64,000 nt of DNA from Xanthomonas sp. XNM01 (GTDB lineage Bacteria > Pseudomonadota > Gammaproteobacteria > Xanthomonadales > Xanthomonadaceae), in contig NZ_JACVAP010000001.1 in NCBI RefSeq assembly GCF_014851915.1, positions 496,001-560,000 of the forward strand. The letters run 5' to 3'. A program made the translations under genes and the position numbers. Each line of letters opens with the position of its first letter. Position 1 is the first letter of the stretch. The notes below the pieces were generated by a model that had not been told where the DNA came from, made no database searches, and saw only the letters and a list, made by a program, of their open reading frames with translations. Shown here in pieces: positions 15,069 through 24,168 of this stretch.

Positions 15069-17240
15069 ATGAAGCCCGTTCATTCCCTGCTGCTGCTCGG
15101 CCTGCTGGCCGCCGCGCCGGACCTCGCCACCGCCCAGGCGCGCGGCCTCGACGTGCGCGATCTGCAGGCGCTGGACCGCGTGTCCTCGCCGACCCTGTCG
15201 CCCGATGGCAGCCTGGTGGTGTTCGCCAAGCGCGAGATCGGCAAGGACCTGGGCAAGGCCAGCACCGGCCTGTGGATCCGCAACCTGCGCACCCGCGACA
15301 TGGCTGGCCCGAAGCGGCTGACCCCGGTCGGCTGGAGCGTGAACTCGCCGAGCTTCTCGGCCGATGGCAGGACGGTCTACTTCCTCAGCAGCCAGGGTGG
15401 CAGCCAGCAGCTGTACGCGATCGCCGCCACCGGCGGTACGCCGCGGCAGGTCAGCCGCTATCCGCTGGATGTGGGCAGCTACAAGCTCAACCCGGACGAC
15501 AGCCGCGTCGCGCTGAGCTTCGAGGTGTTCACCGACTGCGCGGCCGACCTGGCCTGCACGGTCGAGCGACTTGAACAGCGCGAGCAGTCCAAGGCCAGCG
15601 GCGTGGTCTACGACCAGCTGTTCGTCCGCCATTGGGACACCTGGGCCGACGGCCGCTACAACCAGCTGTTCGTCGCCGACCTGGATGCGAAGGGCGCCGG
15701 TGCGGTCAGCGCGGTCGGCCCGGTGGTCGGCGGCGTGCCCGGCAACGTGCCGTCGAAGCCGTTCGGTGGCGACGACGAGTACACCTGGGCGCCGGACGGC
15801 CAGTCGCTGGTGTTCTCCGCGCGCCTGGCGACCCGCGACGAGCCTTGGTCGACCAACTTCGACCTGTACCTGTACAAGCCCGGGCAGCCGCTGCAGAACC
15901 TGACCTTCGACGACCGCACCGCCGGTGCCGGCCCGTCGCCCAGCCCGGAGGGCAAGAACCGCGCCTGGGACACCGGCCCGGTGTTCAGCGCCGACGGCAG
16001 GACCCTGTACTACCGCGCGATGAAGCGTCCGGGCTTCGAGGCCGACCGCTTCGGCCTGATGGCGCGCGACATGGTCACCGGCGCGACCCGCGAGATCGCG
16101 CCGGACTGGGACCGCAGCGCCGACGGCATCGTGTTGTCGGCCGATGGCCGCACGATCTACACCACCGCGCAGGACACCGGCCAGCATCCGCTGTTCGCGG
16201 TGGACATCGCCGACGGCAAGGTGACCCGCGTGGTCGGGGACGGCTCGGTGACCTCCTTCGACGTGGCCGGCGACACCGTGGCGATGACCCGCAACACGCT
16301 GCGCACGAACGACGTGCTGGTGGTGGCCTCGCTGCGCGAGCACGCCGAGACCTCCGCACAGCGCGCCGATGGCCAGCACGTGGCCGGCGCGCTGCGCGCG
16401 ATCACGCCCGAGGCCGGCGACCTGCTCGGGGACGTGCGCTTCGGCGAGTTCGAACAGTTCACCTTCGCCGGCTGGAATGGCGAGACCGTGCACGGCTACG
16501 TGGTCAAGCCGTGGAACTACGAGGAAGGCAGGCAGTATCCGGTCGCGTTCCTGATCCACGGCGGCCCGCAGGGCAGCTTCGGCAACGGCTGGAGCTACCG
16601 CTGGAATCCGCAGACCTATGCGGGCCAGGGCTACGCGGTGGTGATGATCGACTTCCACGGTTCCACCGGCTACGGCCAGGCCTTCACCGATGCGATCAGC
16701 GGCGACTGGGGCGGCAAGCCGCTCGAGGACCTGCAGAAGGGCTGGGCCGCGGCGCAGCAGAAGTATCCGTTCCTGGACGGCGACAGGGCCTGCGCGCTGG
16801 GCGCCAGCTACGGCGGCTACATGATCAACTGGATCGCCGGCAACTGGTTCGACGAAGCCGGCAACGCGCCGTTCAAGTGCCTGGTCAACCACGACGGCGT
16901 GTTCGACACCCGCTCGATGGGCTACGTGACCGAGGAGCTGTGGTTCACCGAGTGGGAGAACCGCGGCACGCCGTTCCAGAATCCGGAAGGCTACGAGAAG
17001 TTCAACCCGGTCAACCACGTCGCCAAGTGGCGCGTGCCGATGCTGGTGGTGCAGGGCGAGAAGGACTACCGCGTGCCGGTGGACCAGGGCCTGTCCACGT
17101 TCACCGCGCTGCAGCGCAAGGGCATCGAATCGAAGCTGCTGTACTTCCCCGACGAGAACCACTGGGTGCTCAAGCCGCACAACAGCGTGCTCTGGCACGA
17201 CACGGTCAACGCCTGGCTCAAGCAGCACATCGGCCAGTAA
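15069..17240 (+). CDS. Secreted S9 family peptidase (dipeptidyl-peptidase/acylaminoacyl-peptidase type)
   Basis: 723 residues. A signal peptide (MKPVHSLLLLGLLAAAPDLATAQA) is followed by a beta-propeller built of TolB/WD-like repeats (SPDGSLVVF, SADGRTVYF, APDGQSLVF, SADGRTLYY) and a C-terminal alpha/beta hydrolase. Catalytic residues: Ser in GASYGGYM, Asp in GEKDYRVP, His in DENHWVL. Such enzymes release dipeptides or cleave short peptides in the periplasm, which the divergent POT symporter could then import. GGAG lies about seven bases before the ATG. A hairpin (17260-17290) separates it from the DUF819 gene downstream on the same strand. Confidence 0.9.
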   Translation: MKPVHSLLLLGLLAAAPDLATAQARGLDVRDLQALDRVSSPTLSPDGSLVVFAKREIGKDLGKASTGLWIRNLRTRDMAGPKRLTPVGWSVNSPSFSADGRTVYFLSSQGGSQQLYAIAATGGTPRQVSRYPLDVGSYKLNPDDSRVALSFEVFTDCAADLACTVERLEQREQSKASGVVYDQLFVRHWDTWADGRYNQLFVADLDAKGAGAVSAVGPVVGGVPGNVPSKPFGGDDEYTWAPDGQSLVFSARLATRDEPWSTNFDLYLYKPGQPLQNLTFDDRTAGAGPSPSPEGKNRAWDTGPVFSADGRTLYYRAMKRPGFEADRFGLMARDMVTGATREIAPDWDRSADGIVLSADGRTIYTTAQDTGQHPLFAVDIADGKVTRVVGDGSVTSFDVAGDTVAMTRNTLRTNDVLVVASLREHAETSAQRADGQHVAGALRAITPEAGDLLGDVRFGEFEQFTFAGWNGETVHGYVVKPWNYEEGRQYPVAFLIHGGPQGSFGNGWSYRWNPQTYAGQGYAVVMIDFHGSTGYGQAFTDAISGDWGGKPLEDLQKGWAAAQQKYPFLDGDRACALGASYGGYMINWIAGNWFDEAGNAPFKCLVNHDGVFDTRSMGYVTEELWFTEWENRGTPFQNPEGYEKFNPVNHVAKWRVPMLVVQGEKDYRVPVDQGLSTFTALQRKGIESKLLYFPDENHWVLKPHNSVLWHDTVNAWLKQHIGQ

Positions 17241-17259
17241 CGGCGACACCATGCAGTCC

Positions 17260-17290
17260 GGGGCCGGCCCAGCGCCGGCCCCGTCGTTTC
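17260..17290 (+). terminator. Hairpin after the S9 peptidase gene
   Basis: Nine-base-pair stem GGGGCCGGC / GCCGGCCCC with loop CCAGC, followed by GTCGTTTC. The T run is short, so it may end only part of the transcript and let some polymerase run into the DUF819 genes. Confidence 0.6.
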
Positions 17291-17313
17291 AAGCCCCTGG
17301 AGAACACCCCTCG

Positions 17314-18576
17314 ATGGCGATCGAATCCACCGCTCCCGCCGATCCGGCCCTGATCAGCAACGACATCGTGCTGTTCGGCCTGATCGCCGCCACCCTCGGC
17401 CTGATCTTCTGGCTGTCCAGCGGCCCCACGCCGTTCTGGAAGAAGGTCTTCACCTGGGTGCCGGCGCTGCTGCTGTGCTACTTCGTGCCGGCGTTCTACA
17501 ACACCGTCGGCCTGATCGACGGCGAGAACAACAGCCTCTACAACCCCATCGCCAGCCGCATCCTGCTGCCGGCGGCGCTGGTGCTGCTGACGTTGTCGGT
17601 GGACCTGAAGGGCATCCTCAAGCTCGGCCCGCGCCTGCTGTTCGTGTTCATCGCCGGCACGGTGGGCGTGGTGCTCGGCGCGATCGTCTCGTTCCAGATC
17701 ATGGAATGGGTGCACCCGCCGGCGGTGGCCGGCGACACCTGGAAGGGCATGGCCGCGCTGTCGGGCAGCTGGATCGGCGGCGGCGCCAACATGGTCGCCA
17801 TCCGCGAGGTCTACGGTGTCGACGCGACCCTGTTCGGCCAGTTCGCGGTGGTCGACGTGGCCTTCGCCAGCCTGTGGATGGCCACGCTGCTGTTCCTGGC
17901 CAACCGCTCGGCGCAGATCGATGCGCGCAGCGGCGCCGACACCCGGGCGCTGGACGAGATGAAGGAGCGCATCGCCGCCTACGAGGCGGCCAATGCGCGC
18001 ATTCCCACGCTGACCGACCTGATGGTCATCATCGGCCTGGCGTTCGGCGTGGTCGCCGCCGCCCACGCCATCGCCGCGCCGCTGGCCGCCTGGTTCGGCG
18101 CCAACGTGGCCAATGCCGCGCAGTTCAGCCTGGACTCGGCGTTCGTCTGGGTGGTGGTGCTGTCGACCGCTGCCGGCCTGGGCTTGAGCTTCACCCGCGT
18201 GCGCAAGCTGGAAAGCGCGGGTGCCTCGAAGCTGGGCACGGTGTTCCTGTACTTCCTGATCGCCTGCATCGGCATGCAGATGGACTTCATGAAGCTGGCC
18301 AGCCGGCCGGAGCTGCTGGCCATCGGCGGCATCTGGATGGCGGTGCACGTGCTGGTGATCTGGGCGGCGGCGAAGATGGTCAAGGCGCCGATGTTCTATT
18401 TCGGCGTCGGCTCGATGGGCAACATCGGTGCGGCCGCCTCGGCGCCGGTGATCGCCGCCGCCTTCCATCCCAGCCTGGCGCCGGTGGGCGTGCTGCTGGG
18501 CACGGTCGGCTATGCGACCGGCACCCTGATCGCCTACGGTATCGGCCAGATCCTGAGGGTGATGGCCGGGCAGTAG
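17314..18576 (+). CDS. DUF819 family membrane protein, copy 1
   Basis: 420 residues, about ten helices. Matches the DUF819 (PF05684, YjcL-like) pattern: NDIVLFGLIAATLG at the start, KGMAALSGSWIGGGANMVAI in the middle and SMGNIGAAASAPVIAAAFHP near the end. No function is established for the family; the inverted-repeat-like layout with two Gly-rich re-entrant stretches resembles secondary transporters. It follows the S9 peptidase and is followed by a clear paralogue, so transport of peptides or amino acids is a reasonable but unproven idea. Start at ATG 17314; the frame is open upstream but the added residues are not conserved in the paralogue. Confidence 0.85.
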   Translation: MAIESTAPADPALISNDIVLFGLIAATLGLIFWLSSGPTPFWKKVFTWVPALLLCYFVPAFYNTVGLIDGENNSLYNPIASRILLPAALVLLTLSVDLKGILKLGPRLLFVFIAGTVGVVLGAIVSFQIMEWVHPPAVAGDTWKGMAALSGSWIGGGANMVAIREVYGVDATLFGQFAVVDVAFASLWMATLLFLANRSAQIDARSGADTRALDEMKERIAAYEAANARIPTLTDLMVIIGLAFGVVAAAHAIAAPLAAWFGANVANAAQFSLDSAFVWVVVLSTAAGLGLSFTRVRKLESAGASKLGTVFLYFLIACIGMQMDFMKLASRPELLAIGGIWMAVHVLVIWAAAKMVKAPMFYFGVGSMGNIGAAASAPVIAAAFHPSLAPVGVLLGTVGYATGTLIAYGIGQILRVMAGQ

Positions 18577-18679
18577 GCCGGCCGACCGCGGCGCGCCGGC
18601 CCGATGCGGCGGCGCGTGGCGGGGATGCACGTTCCAGCATGTTCGTTGTGTTGTGTCCCCGCCACCGACCGAGCCCCAC

Positions 18680-19936
18680 ATGGCCGCACCTGCCGTAGAA
18701 CCGTCCGCCGCACTGATCGACAACGACATCGTCCTGTTCGGCCTGATCGCCGCCACCCTGGCGGCGATCTTCTGGACCGCCGCGCGCCCTTCGGGTCCGT
18801 GGAAGCGCTTCTACGGCGTGGTCCCGCCGCTGCTGCTGTGCTATTTCATCCCCGGCCTCTACAACACGGCCGGGCTGATCGACGGGGCCTCCAGCGCGCT
18901 GTACAACCCGGTCGCCAGCCGCGTGCTGCTGCCGGCCGCGCTGGTGCTGCTGACCCTGACCATCGACCTGCGCGGCGTGCTGCGGCTGGGGCCGAAACTG
19001 CTGGCGATGTACGCCGGCGCCTCGCTGTCGGTGATGGCCGGCGCCTTCGTCGCGTTCTGGGCGATGCGCCTGATCCATCCGGAAACCGTGGCCGGCGACA
19101 CCTGGGCCGGCATGGCCGCGCTGGCCGGCAGCTGGATCGGCGGCGGCGCCAACATGGTGGCGATGAAGGAGATCTTCGCGGTCGACGAGACCACCTTCGG
19201 CCAGTTCGTCGTGGTCGATGTCGGTGTCGGCTATGTGTGGATGGCGGTGCTGATCTTCCTGGCCGGGCGCGCGGCGGCGATCGATGCGCGCAGCGGCGCC
19301 GACACCCGGGCGATCGAGGAACTGCGCGCGCGGCTCGCCAGCTACCAGGCCCAGCACGAGCGGGTGACCAGCCTGACCGATCTGATCCTGATCGTCGGCC
19401 TGGCCTTCGGCGTGGTCGGCCTGGCGCATGCGCTGGCCGGACCGGCCTCGGCCTGGTTCGGCGCCAATGTCGACTGGGCGCGGCGGGTCAGCCTGCACGA
19501 ACCCTTCGTCTGGGTGGTGGTGCTGTCGACGCTGGCCGGCCTGGCCCTGAGCTTCACCCGCGCCCGCACGCTGGACGGGGCGGGCGCCTCGAAGATCGGC
19601 ACCCTGCTGCTCTACATCCTGATCGCCTGCATCGGCATGCAGATGGACATCCTCGCGCTGGCCGACCGGCCCTGGCTGCTGCTGCTCGGCCTGATCTGGA
19701 TCGGCGTGCACATCGTGCTGCTGTGGGGGCTGGGCCGGCTGCTAAAAGTGCCGTTCTTCTATCTGGCGATGGGCTCGCAGAGCAACATCGGCGGGCCGGC
19801 CTCGGCGCCGGTGGTGGCCTCGGTGTTCCATCCGGCGCTGGCGCCGGTCGGCGCGCTGCTCGGCGCGCTCGGCTACGCGACCGGGACGGTGGCCGCGTAT
19901 CTGGTGGGGATCGGTCTGCGGGCGATGGCGACCTAA
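18680..19936 (+). CDS. DUF819 family membrane protein, copy 2
   Basis: 418 residues, collinear with copy 1 along its whole length (for example AGMAALAGSWIGGGANMVAM, IDARSGADTRAIEELRARL and SQSNIGGPASAPVVASVFHP), with well over half of the residues the same by eye. GTG at 18653 is an alternative start, but ATG 18680 aligns with the start of copy 1. The tandem pair suggests a duplication followed by divergence, or a two-subunit transporter. Differences cluster in helix 4-5 (a Val-rich helix DVGVGYVWMAVLIFLAG against DVAFASLWMATLLFLAN), where substrate choice might differ. Confidence 0.85.
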   Translation: MAAPAVEPSAALIDNDIVLFGLIAATLAAIFWTAARPSGPWKRFYGVVPPLLLCYFIPGLYNTAGLIDGASSALYNPVASRVLLPAALVLLTLTIDLRGVLRLGPKLLAMYAGASLSVMAGAFVAFWAMRLIHPETVAGDTWAGMAALAGSWIGGGANMVAMKEIFAVDETTFGQFVVVDVGVGYVWMAVLIFLAGRAAAIDARSGADTRAIEELRARLASYQAQHERVTSLTDLILIVGLAFGVVGLAHALAGPASAWFGANVDWARRVSLHEPFVWVVVLSTLAGLALSFTRARTLDGAGASKIGTLLLYILIACIGMQMDILALADRPWLLLLGLIWIGVHIVLLWGLGRLLKVPFFYLAMGSQSNIGGPASAPVVASVFHPALAPVGALLGALGYATGTVAAYLVGIGLRAMAT

Positions 19937-20104
19937 TAGCCACATCGACGCGACGGCGCAATCGGGGGATTCCCGACGCCGCATGCCGGAAACACGGCTG
20001 TAATGTGAATGGAATCACGTGCTTGCCGCGACATCGGTCGGGGCAGGCCGCATAATTCGCGCCCTCGGATCGGCGCGCATGCCATCCAACGCATGGAGTC
20101 GGGT

Positions 20105-20545
20105 GTGCAGCGCGATACGGTGCAGAAGGTGGTCAACGCGATGGGCGACGTGCAGCGCGAGCGCGCGCTGGTCGACCAGCAGGCCGTGGCCGCCGAATTC
20201 GCCCGCGCGGTCGAGCGCACGCCGGGCATCTCCATGCTGCTGCTGACCACGGCCGATGGCCGCGCGCTGGCCGACTGGTCGACCCTGAGCGCCGATCCGC
20301 GCCGCCTGTCGGCGATGACCAATTCCTTCCTGACGCTGGGCGAGACCGTGGCCAAGGAGCTCGGTCTGGCCTCGGCCGATTACGCGACCATCGCCACCCG
20401 GCAGGGCAACATGGTCCTGATCCGGATCGAGCACGCCCGGCCGCTGACGCTGGCGGCGATGGCGACCTTCGATACCAACGCCGCGGTGCTGCTGTTCGCC
20501 GCGCGCGACTGCGCCGCGCGCATCAAGGCGCTGCTGCCGGCCTGA
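20105..20545 (+). CDS. Roadblock/LC7 domain protein (MglB-like)
   Basis: About 146 residues. The central part ([21 protein letters not shown] ... [33 protein letters not shown] ... [19 protein letters not shown]) is a standard roadblock/LC7 fold. Family members such as MglB of Myxococcus act as GTPase-activating partners of Ras-like MglA. The start is taken as GTG 20105 because GGAG lies six bases upstream; ATG 20093 is in frame but has no ribosome site. First gene of a four-gene row ending in an MglA-like GTPase (22048-22614). Confidence 0.82.
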   Translation: MQRDTVQKVVNAMGDVQRERALVDQQAVAAEFARAVERTPGISMLLLTTADGRALADWSTLSADPRRLSAMTNSFLTLGETVAKELGLASADYATIATRQGNMVLIRIEHARPLTLAAMATFDTNAAVLLFAARDCAARIKALLPA

Positions 20546-20619
20546 CGCCGGAACGCGCTGGTACGCAGGTGCGGCGCGGTACCCACTTCTTTTCAACCAT
20601 AAGCAGGAAACGCAGGGCC

Positions 20620-20979
20620 ATGGCAAAGCTGGATCTGGACGGACTGAAAGACATCGCCGGTTTCGTCGGCGCGGCGCTGGTCGACGGCGACAGCGGCATG
20701 GCGATGGCCATCACCGCCGGCGGTGTGCTGAACCTGGAAGTGGCCGCGGCCGGCAACTCCGACGTGCTGCGCGCCAAGCGCCGCGTTGCCCAGCAGCTGG
20801 GCCTGGACGACCGCATCGAGGACGTCCTGATCACGCTGGGCAAGCAGTACCACCTGATCCGCCCGCTGGAAAGCAACGAGCTGCTGTTCCTGTACGTGGT
20901 GCTGGATCGCGCGCGCGCCAACCTGGCGATGGCCCGCCACGAGCTGAAGTCGTTCGAGAAGACGCTGGACTTCAGCTGA
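20620..20979 (+). CDS. Small roadblock-like protein
   Basis: 119 residues. The sequence [21 protein letters not shown], then [38 protein letters not shown] and [20 protein letters not shown] follows the alternating beta-alpha order of a roadblock domain (sheet strands at the DGDSG loop, in [13 protein letters not shown] and in LFLYVVLD). It may form a heterodimer with the product of 20105-20545 or be a second regulator of the GTPase. ATG 20620 has only a moderate ribosome site (GCAGGG). Same strand, 74 bases after the previous gene. Confidence 0.72.
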   Translation: MAKLDLDGLKDIAGFVGAALVDGDSGMAMAITAGGVLNLEVAAAGNSDVLRAKRRVAQQLGLDDRIEDVLITLGKQYHLIRPLESNELLFLYVVLDRARANLAMARHELKSFEKTLDFS

Positions 20980-21086
20980 TCGCTGCTGCGCCCCGGCATC
21001 CGCAGGATGCCGGGCGCACTCCGCCTCCCCCCATCCGGTGACCGGAGGCCGCGACTGCGGCCTCCGACGCCCCTGCATGCATTCCG

Positions 21087-22055
21087 ATGACCCGCCTGCC
21101 TCCGACCCGCGTGCGTATCGCCACCGCCGGCCTCGACCTGCTGTCCGCCACCCGGGTCAAGGTGGCGTGTTCGCTGCTGATGGCCGAACGCCTGGATGTC
21201 GAGCTGGTCGAATGGGATGCCACGCCGGTGTCGGCGCTGATCGCCCATGACGCGCAGCTCGCCGGCCGGTCGGCGATGGCCTGGGCCGAGCGCGAGGGGA
21301 TCGCGGTGCTGGCGATCAGCCGCCAGCCCGCCGTAAGCGCGGTGCAGGTGCTGTCGCATGGCGCCACCGTGCGCGAGATCGCCGATGCGCTCAGGCCGCT
21401 GCTGCAGTCGGCCCCGCAACCGGCGCGCACCGCCCTCGAGGAGGGCCTGCGCCTGCCACCGCTGCTCGACCGCATGCGCCTGGACCGCCGTCACCCGCTG
21501 CCGGTGCTGATGGAAAACGGCCTGCTGCGCGTGGTGGTCGATGCCCGCAACGGCACGCTGCACATGCTGCGCCGCATGCCGCTCGAGCAACTGCTCGATG
21601 CGGCGGCGGATGCCAGCTGGTATGCGACCGAGCTGACGCTGGCAGAATGGGAGACCCGTTACCGCCCCGATGTCACCGTGTCGCATGTGATCGAAAGCCT
21701 GTGGTGGCAGCTCGCGGCACGCGAGCAGTGCGCCGTGCCCGGCCATGCCGAGGGGGCGCTGGCGCTGTCGGCCTGGCCGGACCTGGACCCGCTCACCGCC
21801 GATCCGCAGTGGCTGCTGGTGCTGGCCCATCTGCAGCAGAAGGCCTGGCTGCCCGGGGCGCTGTCCACCACGACCGGCATGCCGCTGGAGCTGGTGCGCA
21901 GGGTGATGGCGGTGCTGCGGTTCAGCGGGCTGTCGGTGGACGAGGTCGGCGCGGCACGCGTGCGTTCGCGCAGCCAGACGCCGGCGCAGGCGGGTTCCTT
22001 CCTGCGCGTCGCCAAGCGTTTCGGGATGAAGCTGCTGGGGTTGCAGCATGGATAA
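21087..22055 (+). CDS. Unknown 322-residue protein in a GTPase/roadblock operon
   Basis: I do not recognise a named family. No signal peptide or membrane helix. The first ~75 residues (RVRIATAGLDLLSATRVKVACSLL ... VELVEWDAT ... GIAVLAISRQ) alternate strands and helices and resemble a degenerate receiver-like domain without the phospho-accepting Asp. The C-terminal third (DPQWLLVLAHLQQKAWLPGAL ... LVRRVMAVLRFSGLSVDEV) looks like a winged-helix. The last eight bases overlap the start of the GTPase gene, so the two are coupled and probably work together, for instance as an effector or localisation factor. The function is unknown. Confidence 0.6.
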   Translation: MTRLPPTRVRIATAGLDLLSATRVKVACSLLMAERLDVELVEWDATPVSALIAHDAQLAGRSAMAWAEREGIAVLAISRQPAVSAVQVLSHGATVREIADALRPLLQSAPQPARTALEEGLRLPPLLDRMRLDRRHPLPVLMENGLLRVVVDARNGTLHMLRRMPLEQLLDAAADASWYATELTLAEWETRYRPDVTVSHVIESLWWQLAAREQCAVPGHAEGALALSAWPDLDPLTADPQWLLVLAHLQQKAWLPGALSTTTGMPLELVRRVMAVLRFSGLSVDEVGAARVRSRSQTPAQAGSFLRVAKRFGMKLLGLQHG

Positions 22056-22614
22056 CTACAGCAACAAGCTGGTGTTCGTCGGCAACATGGGCGCGGGCAA
22101 GTCGACCGCGATCCGTGCGATTTCCGACATCGAGCCGGTCAGCACCGACATGCCGATCAGCGCCGATGCCGACGCGATGGACGGCAAGACGCTGACCACG
22201 GTCGCGCTGGACTACAGCTCGGTCGAGCTGGAGGGCGGCGAGCTGCTGCACGTGTACGGCGTCCCCGGCCAGCGCTATCTCGACTTCATGTGGCCGATGG
22301 TCTGCGAAGGCGCGATGGGCATCGTGGTGCTGGTCAATGCCTGCGAGGGCATGGCCATCGACGGCGTCGCCGACCTGCTGCTGGAGTTCGGCCGGCTCGC
22401 ACCAGATGCCAGCTTCGTGGTCGGCGTGACCCGCACCGACCTGGCGCCCACGTTCGAGCTGCTGCGCTTCCGCGATGGCCTGAAGGCGCGCGGCTTCACC
22501 GTGCCGGTGCTGAAGGTCGACGCGCGGCAGACGCTGCAGGTCGAGTTTCTGGTCAAGGCGCTGCTGTCGTGCCAGCACGCCGGCGCGCAGCTGCAGCAGG
22601 GTACTGTCCGCTGA
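22048..22614 (+). CDS. Small Ras-like GTPase (MglA-like)
   Basis: 188 residues. P-loop GNMGAGKST at residues 12-20, a switch-2 motif VYGVPGQRYLDFMW (Gly in place of the usual Asp, as in MglA-type proteins where VPGQ is typical), the guanine-specifying motif VTRTDLAP and a final VDAR. This is a cytosolic GTPase of the bacterial MglA/COG2229 group, which sets cell polarity and switches type IV pili or gliding machinery on and off. It overlaps the preceding gene by eight bases and is grouped with two roadblock-like proteins that would act as GAP or exchange factors. A link to the pilus genes at 53168-59971 is possible but not shown by linkage. Confidence 0.85.
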   Translation: MDNYSNKLVFVGNMGAGKSTAIRAISDIEPVSTDMPISADADAMDGKTLTTVALDYSSVELEGGELLHVYGVPGQRYLDFMWPMVCEGAMGIVVLVNACEGMAIDGVADLLLEFGRLAPDASFVVGVTRTDLAPTFELLRFRDGLKARGFTVPVLKVDARQTLQVEFLVKALLSCQHAGAQLQQGTVR

Positions 22615-22932
22615 GGGCGCGTCGCGTCGGGCGCGTCCACGTCCATGCCGGGCAGAAGGCGGATTCCTTCGGATGCCCGGCCGCCTCCGGGCGCTGAGTC
22701 GTTCGTCCGCTGCGGCCGTGCGCAACTGCCGGGCCGGCCATGCAGCGATGCCGACATCCGTGCCGTCGCGGAGCGGCGGTAGCCGCTGGGTGCCGGCAAA
22801 GGCATCAGCGGCCTGGTCCACCTGGTCCTGATCGACCGCTCTGCTTTCCGTGTATGGACGTTCTGGCGCGGGCAGGTCGGCGACGGTGCAGGTCCGATTC
22901 CTGCACCGTGCGGCCCCTCCGGCACGCGAGGC
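22615..22932. other. 318-base intergenic region, nothing recognised
   Basis: Between convergent genes (GTPase and the EreA/ChaN-like gene). No convincing gene, RNA or strong hairpin is seen; open frames here are shadows of GC-rich DNA. Confidence 0.45.
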
Positions 22933-24147
22933 TCAGCGCGTCCATGCCTCGAAGTGCGTGGCCGCATGCGCGTCCCGGGTGGTGACGAGGTAATCGAACC
23001 CTTCCAGAAGGAAACGCGAGCCGGCCGGCAGCGTGGCGCGCTGCTTCACGGTGAGCCGGTAGCGGAGGTTGGTCAGCGGGATCAGGACGTAGCCGGTGGC
23101 GCCGATGCGTCCTTCGTCGATCCCGGCCGCTGCCAGCAGCGGGGCGATGCTCGTGTCCTTGTGAGGCACGACGACCGTTGCGTGCTCCTGCGTGGGATCG
23201 AGGCTGCGCATCTGTCCGGCCATCGGCATGAAGGCCACGTGCAGCGATGTCATGCCGTTGGCCGCGGCGAGACCGGGCAGCAGCGAGCCCAGGTCGTAGA
23301 TCCCGGTCGCTGTCGTGCCGCGTCCCAGGTGGTTGGCGCCCATCTTGAGCAGCACGCGCGGCGCCGGACCGGCGGCCCTGTATGCATCGAGGAAGTATCT
23401 GCGCATCAGCGCCCCGCGCGCCTCGTTCGACGCACCGGAAGCGCCGGCGACGTTGAACCGGTAGATGCCGGCGCTCTCGGACAGGGCATCGATCACCGCG
23501 CCCGCCGCCGCGTCGTCGTGGTAGCGTGCCGACAGCGCCTGGAAGTCCGCCGGGGTCGCCGTCGGCAGCCACACGTCGCCAAGGGCCACCGGGGCCTGCG
23601 GCGCCGACGCGGGTGCGTCGCCGACGTCCTGGGCCAGGAGCGCGGCAGCGCCGACGAATTCCTGGTCGATGCCCCAGAGCCGCGGTGCACCATCCACATC
23701 GGGGAAGCCGGCGGCCAGGCGTGCGTCCTCGACGTAGCTGGTGAACGGCATCGACAGACGTGTCCCGGCCAGGCCGCGCGCGACGGCGTCGAGGCCGCCA
23801 TCGCCCGGTGCCGACTGCAGGCGCCGGGCCAGCCAGCGCGCCGAGAACGGACCGATCTCGACGGCGTGGTGGAGCCGCGGATCGATGCGGCGCAGGTCGC
23901 GGGCCAGGGCCAGCCCAAACTCCGGCACGTCGGCGAAGCCGTGGCTCTCGCCCACGGCGACGAACTGCGCATTCGCCAGCTCCGCCCGCAGGCGCTCGCC
24001 GCCTGTGTCCGACAGTCCGTCAGGCGAGAAGGCGATGGGCAGGACCTCGACCGGGAAGGCGGACGTGGTGTCGCTCGCAGCGAGCGGGAACGTGCAGGCC
24101 AGCAGCAGGGGGGCAAGGAGAGCGAAGGTACGACGGATCCGGTTCAT
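22933..24147 (-). CDS. Periplasmic EreA/ChaN-like protein
   Basis: 404 residues. A signal peptide (NRIRRTFALLAPLLLACTFPLAA) precedes a domain with FVAVGESHGFADVPEFGLALA near residues 62-81 and LLKMGANHLGRG further on. GESHG followed by a distant H in an NxH motif is the signature of the erythromycin-esterase/ChaN/TIKI superfamily of His/Glu-based hydrolases and haem-binding proteins. Substrate unknown, not necessarily a macrolide. Two starts are possible: 24168 and 24147. 24168 follows directly after the T run of the upstream terminator, so 24147 is preferred. A promoter must sit very close to, or inside, the upstream terminator. Confidence 0.6.
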   Translation of the reverse strand: MNRIRRTFALLAPLLLACTFPLAASDTTSAFPVEVLPIAFSPDGLSDTGGERLRAELANAQFVAVGESHGFADVPEFGLALARDLRRIDPRLHHAVEIGPFSARWLARRLQSAPGDGGLDAVARGLAGTRLSMPFTSYVEDARLAAGFPDVDGAPRLWGIDQEFVGAAALLAQDVGDAPASAPQAPVALGDVWLPTATPADFQALSARYHDDAAAGAVIDALSESAGIYRFNVAGASGASNEARGALMRRYFLDAYRAAGPAPRVLLKMGANHLGRGTTATGIYDLGSLLPGLAAANGMTSLHVAFMPMAGQMRSLDPTQEHATVVVPHKDTSIAPLLAAAGIDEGRIGATGYVLIPLTNLRYRLTVKQRATLPAGSRFLLEGFDYLVTTRDAHAATHFEAWTR

Positions 24148-24168
24148 CGAGCGGTTCGTCCGAGGCAT

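Noticed and set aside
12933-17240. A 1435-codon plus-strand frame ending in the S9 peptidase
   Set aside because: The peptidase has a clear signal peptide and ribosome site at 15069; the first ~710 codons are antisense to the POT gene.
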